Notes: generated from the sequence alone by a model not told the origin. A stretch of DNA of 64,000 bases from Mytilus edulis (GCF_963676685.1 NC_092346.1:96337917-96401916), one strand, 5' to 3'. Shown: positions 37,781 through 50,710, counted from the first letter of the stretch. Made by a program: numbers and translations.

Positions 37781-40700
37781 TTACAATTCGTCATGTCTTT
37801 TGACTTTCTCCATATGTTCTAGTCCTATTGGTGGTATTTCCTTTGACCAGAATTCTACCATTTTGGGACTTAGATTACTCCGCAGTGCCAGTGGAGTGTC
37901 GAGATCTAGATAATATCTTGATGTTAGGTCAAATGGTTTCCATTGAATTGCTCCCACATCCCCATACGGTTCCCTAAAAAAGAGAACATCAAGGTATATC
38001 CAAACAAGCTTACCATACACATTCCATATTTGCCACTGAATGTAAAAGAACCGATTTTAAAATGAGTAAAGGTGAGATGAGTTGAACAGTTTTAATCTTA
38101 TTACATGAGTTCGTTTAATAATTGTATGTTTTATTGTTTAACTGTGGTATTTTTCATGTCTTTTTTTTTGTTAACGTACATCAGCACCTTAAATTAATTT
38201 TAGTTTATAGTTACTTTAATTATGTTATAAATGAACGAATTTATTAAATCTTAGGCATTTTTATCAATAATATTGTCACAAAAAAATAGAAGCATTCTAA
38301 AATTGTAAGTAAAACAAACATCTAATAAGTAGGTAATGCACATTTCTCATTTCAATTGCATTAAGTTTATATGCAGACCCGTTGGAATGCCCCTTTTGTT
38401 TTGGAAGTATATACCTGTTTTGATAGTAAAATTGCTCAACTCAAAGACATTTTTTAGTTACTATCTTGATGATGATACCTTAAAAATAATATTCATCTTG
38501 CACAATATCAATACTCTCAATATAATTTCAAGAAACTGTTCGTGGATAACTTTTTACTTACAGGATCTTAAATTCCTAGAGAATATCTTCCTTTTTAAAA
38601 AGATTACGTTTTTGTTCCTTTTTAGGTACAACTAATCTTATATAGTTATAATCAGAAAAAAATTAGGTAGATCTATAAGGGCATACCAACGTGAATTCGA
38701 TAATCAGGTTTTTTAATTTGTAACAAAAGCTGGTGTACGTCACTAAAACTTGTTAAACTTAAACAATGAAACGTTGATTTAATATTCAACAAAGGAAAAC
38801 GAATTTGTTGAAAAGGTTGTACGGTATTTTAATTCTATGACAAATATTTTGAGTGTTTTAACGAATGAATCTGACCAATTGCAACTATATTCAATTGTAA
38901 CACTTAATGTAAAACAATACAAAAAAATTATACTTCCAATTCCCCAGTTTTAAAATGCTGTAACTTTCCTTACAATGCTTGAAATTTTGAAAAATTGGTA
39001 TTTATGGATAGCTAATAGAATATTCTTTCAAATAAATGCAATGTTAGTATTATACGAAAATTATGTAATGAGTTATAATGTTAATTTTGTCTACAAAATT
39101 TTACAAGAAAGTAAGATGTTTATAAGTAAAAAGCTAGGTTATGATAATTTTATTTCATACATACATCCTGGTTAATTAATCTTGCTTTTATACAGGTGAG
39201 CTAGTTCTGCTTTCTTAAATAAAGCCTGGCTAGCTTATCCTTTTACATACAGTCTGGCTAGTTCAACATCATAACAAACAGTCTGACCAGTTCTGATTTC
39301 AAACATACAGCCTAGCTAGTTCATACTTCTTACAGTCAGTCTGGCTAATTCTGCTTCTTACATACAATACGGCCATTTCAGCTTTCTTATATATAGTCTG
39401 GGTAATTCAACTTTCTTACATACAGTCTTGCTAGTTCATCATTCTTACATTAGTCAGTCTATTTCAGGCTTCTTTCATAAAGTCTGGCTAGTTTAATTTA
39501 CTAACATACATTATAGCTAGTTCTGTTTCTTATATACAGTCAGGCTAATTCAGCTTTCTAACATTCAATCAAGGTAATAGTGTGTTAATTTACGTTTTTT
39601 GATTGAGTTAAGCCTTCCAATTGACATTTTATCGTGTGTTTTTCTATGTTGTTATGTTATTCTATTGTTTCAGAAAAAGTGAGAAGGTTTGGTGCCATTA
39701 AAACGTTTAATCCCACTGAAAATGTTTGCACCTGTCCTTAGTCAGGAATCTGATGTACAGTAGTAGTCGTTTGTTTATGTAATTTATACGTGTTTCTCGT
39801 TTTATATATAGATTAGACCGTTGGTTTTCCCGCTTGAATGGTTTTACACTAGTAATTTTGGGGCCCCTGATAGCTTGTTGTTCGGTGTTAGCCAAGGCTC
39901 CGTGTTGAAAGCCGTACATTGCCCTATAATGGTTTACTTTTATAAATTGTTATTTGGATGGAGAGTTTTGTCTCATTGGCGCTCACACCACACCTTCCTA
40001 TATCCATCAGCTCCCCATTCATGTATGTACAGACCTTTTACATAATATTTCGCTAACAGTAGTCCATACAAATCTAACTTTCAATAATTATAGAACAGAA
40101 ATTTAATGATACAATGCTTACCCGGTTTTTGCAAATGACGTCCAATACTGAATAATCTTATCAGATAAATCCTTTTCTTCCGGTGTGAACTTAGTCTCGT
40201 TTAGAGACGGCATGACGGTGTGCATATCAAACATAAACTGTAGGTCTTCACCATGACTAGAACCCGTTGCCCACTCAGGAAACGAGGCAGATCCCCATTC
40301 TATGTGTTTTTCCTTGGAAAACAAATATTGGTAAGATTTGCCCCCTAGACGTGTGTGATAGCTGAGCATCTCCATTGCGGGATGATTGAATATGATATCA
40401 CCCAGTAAATGATTTGCTCTCATGCTTTGCTCATCTTTAGAACTTTCAGTTGTGTAAAAGGAACACATCTTCTGCTTTATATCAGTATCGTTTTTGTAAA
40501 ATAATTCAACAAAAGGAGCAACCATTCCCTCACAAATAAATTTAACTGGAATTCCCTCAGTGACATTAAACTCAAAGATTTCCTGCATTTTTGGGAGTAT
40601 CATAAAATATAAAACAAGTCCTTCGTTTGATGTATATCCAGTAATGAAGTCTAGAGACTTAAAAAACTTTGCAACCTCTGATTTGTCATCTAAACTTGAA

Positions 40701-41662
40701 ATTGGATGATCGTGGAACAACTCTCCGTCTACCACGGCAAAATATGGCAGTTGATAACTTTCTATTCTATCTTGGGCCATAAAACTTCCGATATTTGTGG
40801 CTTCCAATAGTTCACTGTAATCTTTATCTCGAAGACAGTTTACAAATTTATACATATCATTGATCGGACATGATGTCTTCTGTGCCAGTTCAATGGTTCT
40901 ATCATTAATGAGTTTCTTCGTCATAATACTCATTCTATTAACCACACCACTTTGTGCTATAATTCTGTGGACTAGTCCTTGGTTAGAAGGTATTAGGGAC
41001 TGGAAAGACGCACTCAATCCACCAGCAGATTCTCCAAATAAGGTAACAGAATCGGGGTTACCTCCAAATGATGCAATATTGTCGTGTACCCATTGAAGAG
41101 CTAGTTTCTGGTCCCATAGACCATAGTTTCCAAGTGCAGCTGGGTGGTCTAGAGTAAAAAATCCGAGTATATCTACCCTATAACTTATTGTTATAACTAT
41201 AACATTGCCTTGTGTAGCTATCCATCCCCCGTCATACTGACTGGAAAACCCTGCCATTAAACCTCCGCCATATATCCACACCATAACGGATAATTTCCTA
41301 CTTTCATCTAGACTCCCCGGAACATAAACATTAAGGAATAAACAGTCTTCAGACATTTTACGAGGTGCTAAGTCTGGTATATATACTGTCTGGGGGCAAC
41401 CTGCGCCATATTCTGTTGCATCCAGAACATCTGTCCATTTGTCGACTGGTTCTGGTTTTTTGAACCTTAGAGGTCCGACAGGTGGTTTGCCAAATGGAAT
41501 TCCGCGGAATTCATGAAGGTTTATTCCGGTATTTTTATTTTGTGTTTTGAAACCATTTATCGGACCAGACGGAGTGTTTACTCTCGTTGTTTCTGTCTTA
41601 TCGTCTGCTGTGAATACTAAGCATATCAAAGCCATATAAATAGCAGTTAAGAAGGTATCCAT
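37781..41662 (-). CDS. Carboxylesterase-like protein 2, ER-retained (HDEL)
   Basis: Paralogue of esterase 1. Coding exons are 41662-40122 and 37973-37781, with the intron at the identical Gly codon but 2148 bp long, giving about 577 residues. The start is ATG 41662, just inside an exon whose acceptor 'ttcatttcag' ends at 41667; earlier in-frame ATGs lie in the intron. A signal peptide is visible; Ser212 in GESAGG, Glu347 in SNEG and His470 in GSSHGED; C-terminal RHDEL. Differences from paralogue 1 (roughly 55 in the first coding exon by eye) include two small deletions, GGGF to GGGL next to the oxyanion hole, and GESAGGW to GESAGGL. These sit around the active site and may alter substrate choice. 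Confidence 0.92.
38400..39185. other. Extra intronic DNA in esterase 2
   Basis: AT-rich sequence with no counterpart in the esterase 1 intron. I see no ORF, TIR or tail that would define an element. Confidence 0.4.
39190..39575. repeat. ~30-bp minisatellite in esterase 2 intron
   Basis: Longer version of the array at 10135-10400: 'cttacatacagtctggctag' plus 'ttcagctt' units. Right after it the intron has gained a dispersed repeat (39690-40015). Confidence 0.8.
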
Positions 41663-42039
41663 TCTCCTGAAATGAATATAAAAGATTTTGTACTTCATTT
41701 TGATTTGAAACAAACAATTTAATACGAATTGCACACTCTTGATTGCGAAGAAGCCTTTGTTTAAGCTGTGTAGAAGAAAATTAATGTTAGACAAACTGTA
41801 CCGTTTCAAAACAAGCAAGTCTGCTTGCTATAAGAATTTAATATACCAATGTACTGATTGATAATGTAGTCTTAGAAACATGATGTTTTGTTGTTGCTTT
41901 GAACTAGCTGTACTTAGTGTCCTTTTCTTTGGGGTGTATTTGTAGTACTTGTATTTCTATCCATTTGATGAGTTAAGCCTTTTTCAACTGATTTTTATAG
42001 TTCGTTCTTATTTTGTTCGGTTACACCACTGTCCAAGGT

Positions 42040-43020
42040 TAGGGGGAAGGTTTGTATGTATGTGCCTGGCCCAAGTCAGGAGCCTGTAATTCAGTTGTTG
42101 TTGTTTGTTTATGTGTAACATATTTGTTTTTGGTTCATTTTTTGTACATAAATTAGACCGTTAATTTTCTCGTTTGAATTGTGTTACATTGTTATTTCGG
42201 AGTCTTTTACAGCTGACTGTGCGGTATGACTTTGGTCATTGTAGAAGGCCTACGATGACCTGTAGTTGTTAGTTACTGTGTCATTTGGTCTCTTGTGAAG
42301 GGTTGTCTTATTGGCAATCATACCACATCTTTTTCTTATATTTACTCCACGGCCGAAATTCTTATTCATTATATGACCTGTGAACAGTAATGATCTATGT
42401 CTTTGTCATTATATGACCTGGGAACAGTAAAGATTTCGTTCTTTTTTATTTTATGACATGGAAACAGTAATGATTTCGTTCTTTTTTATTTCATGACAGA
42501 GGAACAATAACGATTGATGTCTTTTTATTATATGACATGGAAACAGTAATGATTTCTATCTTTTTCATCATATGACAGGGCAGCAGTAATGATTAATTTC
42601 TTTGTCGAATGGTTGCATATTTTCAAATTGACGATATGTCAAACTTCGTATTAGACAAAATTCCGTTCTTAAATTGTATCCAGGGTTGTTTTTGAACGTA
42701 GTTATATTTAAAAATGTGACAGATCATAAAAATCAAACTTTGCAATAACATGCAACTTATGTCAAGTAGTTGTCGTTTGTTGATGTTGTTTATGCGTGCT
42801 ACTCGTTTCTTTTTTTTTATTTACCGTTCGTTTTCCATTTGAATGGTTATACACCGGTAATTTTTGGCCCCTTTATTCAGTTTATATACCTTGCTATTCG
42901 GTGCAAGCGAAGGCTCCGTGTTAAAGACTGTACTCTGACCTATAATGTTTACCTTTACAAGTTGTGACGTGGATGGAGAGTTGTCTTATTTGCTGTCATA
43001 CCACATCATCTTGTATCAAT
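42040..43020 (+). repeat. Upstream flank of esterase 2: two dispersed repeats around a minisatellite
   Basis: 'agattagaccgtt' family copies at 42040-42345 and 42750-43015 bracket the ~45-bp minisatellite at 42365-42620 that matches 12660-12880. Confidence 0.65.
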
Positions 43021-43593
43021 ATCAGCATTTCTCAAAATATTCATCGAATCTCTGTTTGAATGGTCATTAAAACGTCATGATTTGTGGTGTGTTCCCTTCT
43101 TTATTCCCTCCCCTAAGTCAAGATTTGTAGTGATCTTTACAATGAGTTATATTGTGTTACGTAATAATTAATGTAAATATGTGTTTGTTTATTTATTTTT
43201 AGCAGCTTTAAAAGTGTTTTTTCCTATTAGGTTTTTGGAGAGATTAATTTTAATTTACATCGGAATAAAATAGAATGAATCCAGAAAATATAAGGCATCT
43301 CTCATATTTGTAGAACTTGTAGAAAATATAATAATGCATTTATTTTTTTGCTTATTTTTTTTTCTTTCATCCAAAATTTGTCAAAGGCAACAACACATTC
43401 TTTTTATTGAGCCAATAGATGTGCAGGAACATAGCATTGTAACGCCACATTGATAGCATATAGTTTCATGGTAAAGTTCCTATATAAATTAGAAATTCTA
43501 ATAACTAGCAGATTGAAATAATCTACCATGAGTTTTTAGTGAGAATTGACGTTCAGCTGTCACCAAGCCTGCTTATTTTAGGTCCGCCACTTA

Positions 43594-45549
43594 CACGGCT
43601 GGTAATCTACACACGCAGAACATTTGGTTCTGCAATGAAAACCGTGAGAGGATTTTCCGGTTGTGCTTGAGTGGAGTAATTTTCATCGCTTCAAAAGGTA
43701 TGTACATTTCTAAATCTCAATTTTCTTATTCAACTGATCAAAATATTGAAAATCAGAGAATGCTATGCTGTGGTGAATACTTTAACGAAGAGATACATGT
43801 ATCATTTACTGTTGTACGTAGAGTTGAACTCCTACAAAATCAGTTGCCCCACGAGAAATTGCCTTAAAAAGTGACATTTCAATTTTTAAATGGTTCTATT
43901 TACAGACCTACAAGTTAAAATTAAGGTTTTTTGGGGGCAATTGGTATGAATGTTGTTTTTGGCGGCGTGTAAGATGCCCGGTGTTGATAGACGTCTTAAT
44001 AATTCCAAAAAATACATTTTTTCACTAAGTCATGCGTGAGGGGATCGGTTCTAATTGAGGACATCGTGAATGCGTGAGGGGAAGTACAAACATTTTTTTT
44101 AATCTTTGGCTTTTTGACTTTTGTTGACTCAATAAATGTGATCAATGCTGATTAAAAGCACAGATTTAATATCCTTATACTTTAATAGATCAAAACTGGT
44201 CACTGATTCAATGACATCAAACTATTAATTGTTTGTTCAATTTCAAAAAATGCCATTGTTCAAAGAAAAAAAGGAAAAGGGGACTGAAATGGAATCTCTA
44301 CAAAAAGCCATGGAGATACAAGTTATCCCCGCCCTCGAAGCGAACTAAACCCTCTGGGAGTAGTCCTGTCGTCAAATATACGTCACAGAGATCACCACAT
44401 ATATTTAAGAAAAGTATATCGCCGATCAAAACTTCAACAAAACTTCAACACCTATATATATAAGACGTAATCTGTTCACCCAAAATCACGAAATGTTCGA
44501 AAAAAAAAATGGCAGATCAACAGAATTTATTATTCACGAACATCGATGAAAGCCTAGATAATCTCGAGGAAGACCATGTTTTAGACAACGAAGAAGATAT
44601 AGATGAAGACATAGAAGAAAACCACGTAGTGGACCACGATAAAGACCACATGGAAGACCTTGAGGAAGAATATAAAGTTTTTCAAAGTGCTTTAGATAAA
44701 CTCTCAGACGTAGGGAAAATAGAAAGATTTTTTTTTTTTTTCATTAGTACAGAGTGGGCATTTTCCTTTTAAACAACATTGCATTCGACCTGTTTTTGGA
44801 CATTGTTGAGTAGTTTGAAAAGGACGAATCCAGACGAATGAGATACTCACCAACATCTCTGCAGTACTTTTGGTTATCATTGACAACATTTTTTCTTTTA
44901 ATTCTTCGTGAAACATATTATTAAACCTAGGTTCCCACAATTTATTTCATAGTTCAATCTCATAAATTTTTCTAAGCACTGTTTTTTCATGAACAATGTA
45001 GCCTTATTTAGGTAAGTTTCAACGACTCATAGCTTGAATATAACAAAATGATTTGTACTTCCCCTCACGCATTCACGATGTCCTCAATCAGAACCGATCC
45101 CCTCACGCATGACTCAATGAAAAAATGTAGTTTTTAGAATTATTCAGACGTCTATCAACACCGGACAGCGTACACGCCGCCAAAAACAACATTCATACCC
45201 TTTGCCCTAAAAAAAAACTCAATTTGAACTTGTAGGTCTGTTAATAAAACCATTTCAAAATTGAAATGTCACTTTTTGAGCCAATTTCTCGTGGGGCAAC
45301 TGATTTTGTAGGAGTTCAACTCTACGTACAACAGTAAATGATACATGTATCTCTTTGTTAAAGTGTTCACCACAGCATAGCATTCTCTGATTTTCAATAT
45401 TTTGATCAGGTGAATAAGAAAATTGAGATTTAGAAATGTACATACCTTTTGAAGCGGTGAAAATTACTCCACTCAAGCACAACCGGAAAATCCTCTCACG
45501 GTTTTCATTGCAGAACCAAATGTTCTGCGTGTGTAGATTACCAGCCGTG
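43594..45549. mobile_element. 1.96-kb DNA element with 0.5-kb terminal inverted repeats
   Basis: Left arm 43594-44090 and right arm 45052-45549 are inverted copies of each other (497 and 498 bp, few mismatches). Outer ends begin CACGGCTGGTAATC. Both flanks read ACTTA (43589-43593 and 45550-45554), a 5-bp target-site duplication. The inside (44091-45051) holds a decayed ORF. Five-bp duplications and CAC-type ends occur in Transib-like transposons, but arms this long are unusual for them. The superfamily is open. Confidence 0.8.
44509..44930 (+). pseudogene. Decayed ORF inside the inverted-repeat element
   Basis: Begins with ATG 44509 (MADQQNLLFTNIDESL), continues through an acidic Asp/Glu/His stretch, then KVFQSALDKLSDVGKIERFF. 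A run of T at about 44728 breaks the frame. Beyond it another frame continues as PLNNIAFDLFLDIVE, an in-frame TAG, then MRYSPTSLQYFWLS, before fading at about 44920. I recall similar N-terminal blocks in unnamed ORFs of molluscan transposons; no function is known to me. Probably the remains of the autonomous element's protein. Confidence 0.5.
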
Positions 45550-45860
45550 ACTTAGCCATGCAAAAACTTTATTTTCACTTTAATACATAATCTGTTTTTT
45601 TTTTTGTATTTTGTGTGATTCATTTTCATTCTGTTAAAGCTTTTTATATCAGCTATTACCAGATCAGGATATTCGTGTTTAAAACCGTTCAGAAAATCAA
45701 ATGGTCGTCCCCTAAATCTCTATATAATGATGCCCATTGTTATCTAAGTATGCTTCCTTAATGAAAGTGTATCAATCTAAGGCATCATTTGCATGTTTTT
45801 CGAAAACATCTATATTACCTTTTTAATGTGGAAGTACATTAGAGGATAGAAGAAGTCTAC

Positions 45861-45921
45861 TGTATCAAGATGGCTTCAAGGGATAGAACTTAGTACGGTG
45901 AATTACATATTTAATAACAAT
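45861..45921 (-). repeat. Putative LTR remnant, left
   Basis: About 60 bp ('tgtatcaagatggcttcaag' onward to 'aataacaata') matching 50895-50956 with few differences and in the same orientation. The two matches bracket the gypsy coding remains, as LTR pieces would. Confidence 0.55.
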
Positions 45922-46599
45922 ACAAAGAATTATGGGTACAGTCCATTATAACAGTGTGTAAATAAACAATTGCCTAAAAAATAATGAACTTTAACTAGTG
46001 AATTAAAAAAATAATGCATAACTTGCAAAATAAAAACATCCATGGTGATAATATCAACTATAACTGAAAAGTTACTGTTCAATATTTTAAAGTCTGCAAA
46101 CTCTGAAACTGTTTCGGCTAAAGTTCGTAATACTGTTCATGTATGTTTGCGCACACATTCAAAAATAGCATTTAACACAAGTAAACTAAATATGCACACT
46201 AGAAAGAATCTAGATGATTCTAAAAAAAAAACCACGGGGATTATTCTGCCCCAACCGCACAGTGTGTTCTCAAGTATTAGTATGTAAAATTTATAACAAA
46301 ATCATTTGTATCTTAGAGAACTAAGGGAATTATTATGCAACACGGAAACAGAGGTAGTCTCTCGACAAACTCACAAAATCATTGAATGTTGATGGTCTTT
46401 TGATTTGTCTTCCTGAAATTGTCCTTGAGTTGTTGCAATTTTTGTTGCGGAATAGAGTTATTGTTGCAATTCTCTTGTTGTTCAATATGATCAAATTGTT
46501 CATCGTCCTCGAATTAATTTAATTCTGAATTGGATTGTTCCTTTTCACATGTTTTGTTGTTTTAGCTCGTTTTATGCAATTGTCTCCTTCCGTTTAATT

Positions 46600-47290
46600 T
46601 CTGATTAACTGTTCCTATCTCCAATATCTTTTGATATTTGTTTGCCAGTTCCACTCTCACAACGTCCCCTTCTTTTAAAGATGAGTGTGCCTTTGCTCCT
46701 TGATTGTATGAGCTTATCTGTCTTTACAGTATTGAATTTCCTTATGTACATTATGTCCTTAAATTTTCTTTTGTTGGTAACAGTGTTTTTGTTCTTCGGT
46801 TCATCAATCGTTGAGCGGGAGTAGTTTCGAATCCTTCAGTTGGAGTATTTCAAAAGTCTAGTATGGCCAAATAAGGATCTGATTGTGCATGTTTTCCTTT
46901 CGTCATTAACGATTTGGCGGTTTGAACAGCATGTTCCACTTGTTCATTACTTTGTACATAATATGGTGATCTTTGGCAAAATTCCTGAATTAAACATAGT
47001 TAAACTGATGTCCTTTGTCAGAAAAAACAAGTGTCTGGTATGCCATATTTAACAAACTGTGCTTGTAATTAATGAATGACTGTTGTTGCTAGAGTGTTAT
47101 CTAGGTAGTCGCTCTCAAAGAAATTTGAGAAATAGTCTACAGTTATTAGGTAATTTCGTGTTTCAAATGTCATTAAGTCAATACCGACCATGGCCCATGA
47201 ACCATGGACTTCATGTGAAATTGATGGTTCTTTCCTTTGTTTCCGTTCATACGTGCGGCATGTTTCATATCTTAAGGTTGAACCTAACAC
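46600..47290 (-). pseudogene. Gypsy integrase remnant
   Basis: Core: VGIDLMTFETRNYLITVDYF with the first catalytic Asp in VGIDL. After shifts come EQVEHAVQTAKSLMTKGKHA and TPAQRLMNRRTKTLLPT, then LKEGDVVRVE, the usual integrase C-terminal run. The core Glu region is kept, but stops interrupt the frame between blocks. Confidence 0.8.
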
Positions 47291-47499
47291 TACATGGAGA
47301 TAACGCTGTAAAATCAGCTTATTTAAAAGTTTTAATCACATTGTATTGTGAAGGAGATATTAAGCTTCCCAATTATCAAAATTAGTGTTTGTCAAACTGC
47401 TATATTACCAATGAAATTTTTCTGATGAAACGGTTGGTTCAAATATTTCTCTTTTATATTTTTGTCAAAGGGTAAAAGTTAATATTTTGTAAAAAAATT

Positions 47500-48150
47500 A
47501 TGACAATTGAACGAGCTAACTCAATTTTACTACAAGGATACTACAGATACAGCTATGTATGCCTCATATCTTGACTTACATCTAGAAATTGACAATGAGG
47601 GTTGGTTGAAAACAAAACTTTACGACAAAACAGATGATTGTGAACTTTTCATTTCTATGTAGCAAAATTCCAGCAGCGTCTGTAAACGGAATATATATCT
47701 CCCAATCGATACGATATTCCAGGGCTTGTATTTCCTATCTTGATTTTCTTGATAGAGAATTGCTAATCACAAGGAAGCTATTACACCAAGAGTTCTAAAT
47801 GGTGAAGTTGAAATCATCCTTTCGTAAATTTTACGGACGCCATCACGAGTTGTGACCTACCGAATTATACTATTTACTGGATTTGTTATAAGATACGTAA
47901 CACGACGGGTGCTACATTTGGAACAGGATCTGCTTACCCTTCTGGAGCACCTGAGATCATCCCCAGGTTTTGGTGGGGTTCATGTTACTTAGTCTTTTAA
48001 ATTTTTTCTATTTTGTGTGTTTTGTACTATTATGTGTCTGTTTGTTTTTTTATTTTTAGCCATGGCGTTGTCAGTTTATTTTCTATCTATGAGTTTGACT
48101 CGCCCTCTGGTATCTTTCGTCCCCCTTTTAGTCAAGGTGTTGGGTAACAC
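47500..48150 (+). mobile_element. Nested retroelement 3' tail inside gypsy
   Basis: Plus-strand coding scraps SYLDLHLEIDNEGWLKTKLY and, after several shifts, EQDLLTLLEHLRSSPGFGG, followed by 'ttttagccatggcgttgtca' and 'ggtatctttcgtcccccttt'. I recall this as the end of an abundant RT-bearing repeat in molluscs and other animals. Its class (Penelope-like or other) I cannot settle. It lies between the gypsy RT/RNase H and integrase pieces, so it inserted into the gypsy copy. Confidence 0.5.
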
Positions 48151-48619
48151 TTAAAATTGAAATCATTCATTTCTGAATTCAATCCTGGTCGGTAGAGGAT
48201 TTCGCGTGCTCTTCTTAATCATCCTTCAACTCTAATGTGAGAAGTGTATTCTACGTATCATATCGGATCCTAAAGACTTTGGTATTATTACTCTTTCACC
48301 TTTGAATACTAGTCACATCTCGGATGTCGAAGTATATATTTATGTCATGTGACACATCATATTTAATATCTTGCCATTCTGATTGTATAATGTGTTTGAG
48401 CTTTTGTAGTTGCGTGTCAGTTACTGTGTGCTGTTGTTTTTCTTTGAGCCTTTCTTCTGATACTGTAAGATCTTTTATTATGTTTATTGCTTCTTTTTCC
48501 TCACTATCTGACTCAGTTTGCTTATCCTTGAGATATGCTAAGTGCGAGATAAATCTCTTTTCCCGGTTTGTATACTAGCTGTATATTGTATTTCTGTAGT
48601 TGTAACACCAATCTCTAAA

Positions 48620-49400
48620 CTCCTGAAACATCAGTGGGTTTAGGCATTTCTATTTCTGCGCGTACTTTTTCTAGTTCCATTTTCAGACCTATAGTGTTAA
48701 TCAAGTGACCAATACATTTGACTTCTTCCAAGATATCTTCAATTTGAGTTTGTCTTTATTCAATTTAATATTTCTTTCCTGCATCTTTCCATTAGAAATC
48801 GGAATTGTCTGTCATTGTCTTTAATAGCTTCTTCTGATTTCCCTTCGCCATAAATCAATATGTCATCAATTATGATGTGTACTCCAGGTTGACCTTCCAC
48901 TGCCTGATCTTGTCTGTGCTGATATTCTTCTTGCGATAAGGTAATACCAAAAGGCGATCTCAACCAACGATAACTTCCAAAAAGTGTATCAAATGTGCTC
49001 AGGTATGAAGACACGTCATCTAACTGGACGTGACAGAATAAGTTCTTTGCATCGACAACACTGAAAATATTAGCATTTAAAAGCTCAGGTAGCAGATCAT
49101 AAATTGTATGTAGCGGGTAATGACGTCGTTTGATGTGTTGGTTGAGGTATTTAGGGTCAATACAAACCCGTAGCTGATTACGCTTTTCCATGGTTACTAA
49201 GCTTGAAACCAAAGGCGTTGGTTTAGTTACTGGAGTAATAATGTTCATATCACAAAGTCTGTTTAGCTCAGTTTGCAGTTGGTCCTTTATTGCGACAGGT
49301 ACCTTCCTTGGTGGGTGTACTACTGGTTGAGAATTTTCGTCGAACTCCAGTTTCTTCAAGTTATGTACATTCAAAGACATCTTCTTTTTCTTTTAGAACA
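48620..49400 (-). pseudogene. Gypsy reverse transcriptase remnant
   Basis: Blocks: HPPRKVPVAIKDQLQTELNR, PLVSSLVTMEKRNQLRVCID, YPLHTIYDLLPELLNANIFS, VVDAKN (active-site Asp retained), PFGIT, then IIDDILIYGE where the usual Y/F-x-DD reads IIDD. After a shift near 48760 the thumb reads EEVKCIGHLI. It breaks at an in-frame stop near 48615 and jumps to a piece of RNase H end, showing an internal deletion. Confidence 0.8.
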
Positions 49401-49620
49401 TTTGTTTTATCAATTGGCCTATATGAATCCGGTGACATTCGTGCTCCTTGCTGTACACTTTTTATGTTTGCATAGTGTATTGTCATTAAGTGCGTAGCTT
49501 TGACTGTTTTATTACCAAGTGATTGAGTGAAAGTTTTATCTTTCACAACAATAAATTTTGCTTTGAACTTAGCATCATTCGTGGGTTCAATCAGTTACAG
49601 CTGGCAAGTACCAAGTGGTT

Positions 49621-49875
49621 TTATTGTAGTGTTATTGTACATTTTAAGGACTTCACTTGTTTTCTTTGATCTTTAATGCCTAATTCTTTCAGTGCATTGC
49701 TATTTATAATGTTACATGTTGCACCAATGTCTAAATCAAATGTGACTGGCATGATTTGTTTATTAACATTGTTCGTAGTTGCGTACACATGACGGCTATT
49801 TTTACCATCTATAGTTTGGTTGGTACAAGGGTTACTGCTTTTAATTATAAAAAAAAACATCACTGTCGTAATCAT
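49621..49875 (-). pseudogene. Gypsy aspartic protease remnant
   Basis: VTFDLDIGATCNIINSNALK matches the flap-and-catalytic-loop region of retroelement aspartic proteases, but the usual D-[ST]-G reads DIG, so the catalytic motif is altered. Confidence 0.65.
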
Positions 49876-49929
49876 CTGATGCGTAATGTTCTGACAGAGT
49901 ACACACTTGGTGTGGTCTGCTCCTTTTTA

Positions 49930-50710
49930 TTTTCTCGTCTGACTTGCACACTGATTCAAAGTGGTTTGTTTGCCACATTTCCGACAAGTTTGACCATACG
50001 ATGGACAGCTGGACCTAGAATGTTCATGTCTCTGTCTACAATATTTCCACTGCAGTTGCTGCTATTATTTCGGTATTGTTGCTTTTCATGTTTGACATAA
50101 ATCATGTGCCTTGTTTCTGTTTCAATTTTGTGTTTGGTTTGGCTTATGTCTTTCACCATTTACTTCTGTGTCGGAGGCAGCTGTAGTTTCTTTTGTAGAG
50201 TTTTGATTCTTTCTTAAGAAGGCTCAGCAGCTCTTCCAAAGTACATGGTTTTATCAAGTGTAATATCTACCGTGCATAGTAAGCATTCCCTCAGACTCGA
50301 GTTGCCGCAAACAATACGATCACGTACCAGTGAGTCAGTCAGCGCCTATTAATTACGTGTGGATGCAAACCGTTTTAGTTCCGTGTATTTGTCGAATGTT
50401 TCTTCTTGACGTTGATTTCTTATATTCAACATGTATGTATCACTGTTTCATTTTATCTTGGGATTGCAGTGGTTATTAAATGCTTCTAGAACCTGTAGAA
50501 ATGTTCTTTCATTCGGTGGACGTTCAAATATTTTAATGTCAATGTTTCGTACACTTCTCTCCCTTGTGTGCCTACCAGATAAAGAAACATTTTCATCTTA
50601 GCTTTCTTATCTTCTGAGTCCATTGTCAAATCAATGTACAGTTCTACTTCTTCTTTCCATCTTTTTTACTCATCAGCGAGATTTGGAGCTTCAACATTTT
50701 TTTTCGGGTT
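49930..50710 (-). pseudogene. Gypsy gag with Cys/His knuckle
   Basis: Matrix/capsid part: KWKEEVELYIDLTMDSEDKK-like and KMKMFLYLVGTQGREVYETL, then several stops. Toward 49950 another frame shows a KYCRQRHEHSRSSCPSYGQT then CRKCGK pattern, the nucleocapsid-type zinc knuckle region just before protease. Confidence 0.65.

Noticed and set aside
43661-43867. Short frame MCLSGVIFxASKG in both arms of the inverted-repeat element
   Set aside because: Starts at TTG, not ATG, and is duplicated only because the arms are. It could be a relic exon, but nothing supports translation.
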